Below, in pieces: positions 61,693 to 64,000 of a DNA stretch of 64,000 bases. The notes beneath the pieces were generated by a model, which was not told the DNA's origin, made no database searches, and worked only from the letters and a program-made list of their open reading frames with translations. The first letter of the stretch is position 1. Every line of letters begins with the position of its first letter. This DNA comes from DASXMR01 sp036495525 (GTDB lineage: Bacteria; Actinomycetota; Actinomycetes; Streptosporangiales; Streptosporangiaceae), in NCBI GenBank assembly GCA_036495525.1, contig DASXMR010000107.1:1-64000 (forward strand), read 5' to 3'. A program made the position numbers and the translations under genes.

Positions 61693-63414
61693 CTATCCGC
61701 CCGAGCACAGGTGCACCTGCTCGATCGGGTCCTTGGAGAAGAAGGTGGCGAAGCCATCGGGTGAGGTGAGCACGCCGCACCACTTCTTGCTCCACGCTTC
61801 GAGCACGTTGACGTACTCCAGGATGATGTACGGGCGGGCGCTGAAGATCATCTGCTGCATCTGGTACACGATCTTCTGCCGCTGCGCCACGTTGGTCGTC
61901 GCGGCCTGCTTCTTGAACAGCGCGTCATACGCGGGGTTGCAGTAGCCGCTGTCGCTCAGGTTGCCCAGCTGCTCGCAGGTGACAACGCTGAGCATGTAGG
62001 TCGGGTCGATGAACGCGTCCCAGCCCCACATCGCCATGGCGAAGTTCTTGTAGTGGTTGCCGTACAGGTCGTTGTTGAGCGTGGGGTCGTTGACGACCTG
62101 GACGTTGAGCTTGACGCCGATCTTCTTGAAGTCCGTGGCCATGATCGCCGCCGCCCTGGTGCCCTCGCCGCCGTTGTCTGTCGAGATCAGGAACGTGTAG
62201 GACATCGGGTGCCCGTTCGCTACCCGCAGGCCGCCAGACCCCATCTTGTAGCCAGCCTGGTTCAGCAGCTCGTTGGCCTTCGCGATGCTGTAGGGCAGCG
62301 GCTTGATGCTGGGGTCGGACCAGGAGCCGCTCGCTGGCGGCACGATCGAGCCGCCGGGCTGGGCGTAGCCCAGGTAGGCGACCTTGTTGATGGTGTTGCG
62401 GTCGGTCGCGTACTCGAACGCCTCCCGCACCTTCGGGTTTGCCAGCTCGCGGTGCGAGGCCGCCTGATCGGGATTGGTGTTGATGATGATGTCGTGCAGG
62501 CTCGTGGCGTGCACGTTGATGATGTTCAAGCCGGCCGCCCTCAGCGAGGCGACCGCGGTGCCCGGCAGTGCCGGGTTGCCGAGCGCGGCGTCGATCTGCC
62601 CGGACTTCAGCGCCTCCACCTCAGCGTCGCTGTTGGCGAAGTACTGGTAGCCGAATCCCGCGATGTGCGGCCGCGGGCCGTAGTAGTCCGGGTTCCGCTT
62701 GAACAGCACGATCTGGCTCTGCACGTACTTGGACATGATGAAGGGGCCGCCGCCGACCAGCGTGCCGCCCTTGGCCGGCATGTTGGTGAACTTTTTCAGC
62801 CCGGAGCCGTTGCCTCCGGCGTACTGCTGCCAGATGTGCTGGGGCAGGATCGGCACCTGCCCGAGCGAGGCAAGCACGTCGGCAACGGGGCTCGAGTACT
62901 GCAACACCAGCGTGGTGGGAGAGGTGGACCTGGCGCTGGTCATGTTGACGACGTTGCCGGCCTCCTCGGCCGTCGGGCCCTTCGCGAACTTCACGATCGT
63001 GCTGAGCGTCCAGGCCGCATCGGCAGCGGTCAGCGGCTTGCCGTCGGACCACTTGGCGCCGGGCCTGGTGTGGAACGTCCAGGTCATGCCGTCCGAGGAC
63101 TGCTGCCAGCTGGTCGCGAAGTCAGGCTCGATCTGGTCGTTGCGCAGGTTGTACTGGACCAGGTATGGATACATGGCGTTGAACGCGTCCCCGGCCAGCG
63201 TGTTGCTGGTCGTGAACGGATTCAGTGAGGCGATGGTGGCCGGCGTGCCGAGCCGCAGAATCCCGCCGCTCGTGGCCGATCCGGAGTTTCCGCCGCCAGC
63301 TGCACTACTGCAACCGGAGACCGCGAGCGCGAGAGCTGCGGCGCACACAGCGCCCCGTCGCCACCTCCGGCTGGTCTGGCTGTGCACCTGCCGGTGCCGG
63401 CCTGGGAGCGTCAT
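61693..63414 (-). CDS. Family-5 ABC transporter substrate-binding lipoprotein
   Basis: ATG 63414 follows AAGGAG (spacing 8). 573 residues. Signal peptide with lipobox (ALALAVSGC, lipidated Cys) followed by a Ser/Gly linker. The mature protein has the oligopeptide/opine-binding fold: LRLGTPATIASLNPFTTSN, MTWTFHTRPGAKWSDGKPLTAADAAWTLSTIVKF and VREAFEYATDRNTINKVAYLGYAQPG. It captures the substrate and delivers it to the DppB/C-type permeases. A near-identical C-terminal fragment of a second binding protein lies upstream. Confidence 0.93.
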   Translation of the reverse strand: MTLPGRHRQVHSQTSRRWRRGAVCAAALALAVSGCSSAAGGGNSGSATSGGILRLGTPATIASLNPFTTSNTLAGDAFNAMYPYLVQYNLRNDQIEPDFATSWQQSSDGMTWTFHTRPGAKWSDGKPLTAADAAWTLSTIVKFAKGPTAEEAGNVVNMTSARSTSPTTLVLQYSSPVADVLASLGQVPILPQHIWQQYAGGNGSGLKKFTNMPAKGGTLVGGGPFIMSKYVQSQIVLFKRNPDYYGPRPHIAGFGYQYFANSDAEVEALKSGQIDAALGNPALPGTAVASLRAAGLNIINVHATSLHDIIINTNPDQAASHRELANPKVREAFEYATDRNTINKVAYLGYAQPGGSIVPPASGSWSDPSIKPLPYSIAKANELLNQAGYKMGSGGLRVANGHPMSYTFLISTDNGGEGTRAAAIMATDFKKIGVKLNVQVVNDPTLNNDLYGNHYKNFAMAMWGWDAFIDPTYMLSVVTCEQLGNLSDSGYCNPAYDALFKKQAATTNVAQRQKIVYQMQQMIFSARPYIILEYVNVLEAWSKKWCGVLTSPDGFATFFSKDPIEQVHLCSGG

Positions 63415-63587
63415 AGCCTGTCTCCTTTCAAGCTACCGATCGGTAAACCGGCTATCCGCTGCCCGATAGAGCCGCAAAGGCCAATAGCCGGGTCCGCGAA
63501 AACGCGTGCAGAAACGACGGGCGGCCAGCTGCGCAGGGCGGCCCAGGGCGCAGGATCGGCCCCTCCAGCCGATATCGAGCCCATCTT

Positions 63588-63600
63588 GTCAACAGTTGAC
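63588..63600. promoter_or_regulatory. GntR-type operator upstream of the binding-protein gene
   Basis: GTCAACAGTTGAC, identical to the copy at 52536-52548, lies 174 bases upstream of the start. Read on the minus strand it contains TTGACA, a good -35 hexamer, so binding could block RNA polymerase. The remainder of 63415-63815 shows no gene; it separates the two binding-protein genes. Confidence 0.8.
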
Positions 63601-63815
63601 AGCCTAACACTTATGACATGTCGTGTACGGATTCCTTTTCGACTCTGACTCGCCAGAACTCGCTTCGCCGGCGCTGCCGGATGACCCGGCGCCGGCCGGT
63701 ACCCGGCGGCGCGGGCGCCGGGCCCGCCCGCTGCCGGCGGCCGGCCGCCGAGCCTGGCCGGCCCGGCCACCGTCAGCGAGTTCGCCCTGTTCAGGCGTCC
63801 ATGCCTGGACGCTTC

Positions 63816-64000
63816 TCAGCAATGGCGTACCTGCTCGATCGGATCCTTGGAGAAGAAGCCGTTGAAGCCGTCGGGTGAGGTCAGAATGCCGCACCATTTC
63901 TTGCTCCAGGCGGCCAGCACGTTGAGGTACTGCAGGACGATGTAAGGCCTTGCCTGGTCGGCGATCTCCTGCATCTTGAACACGATCTGCTGGCGCTGCT
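63816..64000 (-). CDS. Second family-5 substrate-binding protein, C-terminal fragment cut by window edge
   Basis: No start codon lies in the window, but the minus-strand frame is open from base 64000 to TGA at 63816-63818. It encodes about 61 residues (QRQQIVFKMQEIADQARPYI, then VLQYLNVLAAWSKKWCGILTSPDGF, ending in KDPIEQVRHC). These match the end of the neighbouring binding protein (QRQKIVYQMQQMIF, LEAWSKKWCGVLTSPDGF, KDPIEQVHLC) almost position for position. Thus two paralogous binding proteins stand in tandem, both on the minus strand, most likely from a duplication. This one lies outside, and upstream of, the operator at 63588. Confidence 0.88.
   Translation of the reverse strand, partial: QRQQIVFKMQEIADQARPYIVLQYLNVLAAWSKKWCGILTSPDGFNGFFSKDPIEQVRHC

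Noticed and set aside
63604..63897. Minus-strand open frame of 97 codons at the right edge
   Set aside because: The frame that matches the binding-protein C-terminus is a different one, ending at 63816; this open frame is a shadow with Arg/Gly/Ala-rich content.

Overview
The window looks like a chromosomal segment of a high-GC Gram-positive soil actinobacterium. G/C dominates the third codon positions. GTG and occasional TTG starts are common, and GGAGG-type ribosome binding sites precede many genes. The gene families point the same way: an F420-type luciferase-fold oxidoreductase, a WS/DGAT acyltransferase, a small DinB-like protein, family-5 peptide/opine transporters and many degradative enzymes. 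I cannot assign a genus. I see no rRNA, tRNA, CRISPR array or insertion sequence.

Layout. 1-8.5 kb holds scattered catabolic and secreted genes: the tail of a GABA-type aminotransferase, an SMP-30 lactonase, a secreted SGNH esterase, a D-aminoacylase-like amidohydrolase, a HAD phosphatase, a class III aminotransferase and an APC permease. 8.8-13.1 kb is a five-gene ECF sigma factor/ABC exporter operon joined by stop/start overlaps. 13.1-16.9 kb holds a WS/DGAT acyltransferase, an alpha/beta hydrolase and a cytochrome P450 whose start codon lies inside a 17-bp tandem repeat. 16.9-23.1 kb is a minus-strand operon that reads as reductive pyrimidine (uracil/thymine) catabolism: beta-ureidopropionase, dihydropyrimidinase, F420-type oxidoreductase, a double-length dCTP-deaminase-like protein and (methyl)malonate-semialdehyde dehydrogenase. 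23.3-28.8 kb holds a Kef-type antiporter, an amphi-Trp protein, and an aldehyde dehydrogenase divergent from an Lrp/AsnC regulator plus aminotransferase. That aminotransferase could supply the missing beta-alanine transamination step. 29-36.9 kb has two secreted proteins of unknown role, a DinB-like protein, ProS and a two-gene membrane operon. 37-44 kb is an aerobic benzoyl-CoA (box) cluster: PaaX-like regulator, BoxC, BoxB, benzoate-CoA ligase and an amidohydrolase.

The most striking locus is 44.4-47.6 kb, an AT-richer two-gene island. It encodes an EACC1-like small protein and, overlapping it, a 966-residue protein joining a caspase-family protease, seven roughly 31-residue helical repeats, a basic/Ser-rich linker and a nearly full-length elongation factor Tu. 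The EF-Tu part lacks the switch-I threonine. This looks like a biological-conflict (anti-phage/abortive) module in which translation factor EF-Tu is built into a protease as bait, sensor or effector.

47.8-64 kb is a second catabolic region. It contains a GntR/FCD regulator, two class III aminotransferases, a hydroxyisobutyrate-dehydrogenase-family enzyme, a complete family-5 ABC importer (two ATPases, two permeases, tandem binding proteins), an FAD oxidoreductase, an SMP-30 lactonase and an SDR. Five copies of a 13-bp palindrome, GTnnAC-W-GTnnAC, lie at four promoters in this region and nowhere else that I noticed. They tie these operons into one predicted GntR regulon for uptake and oxidation of an unidentified amino-containing substrate.
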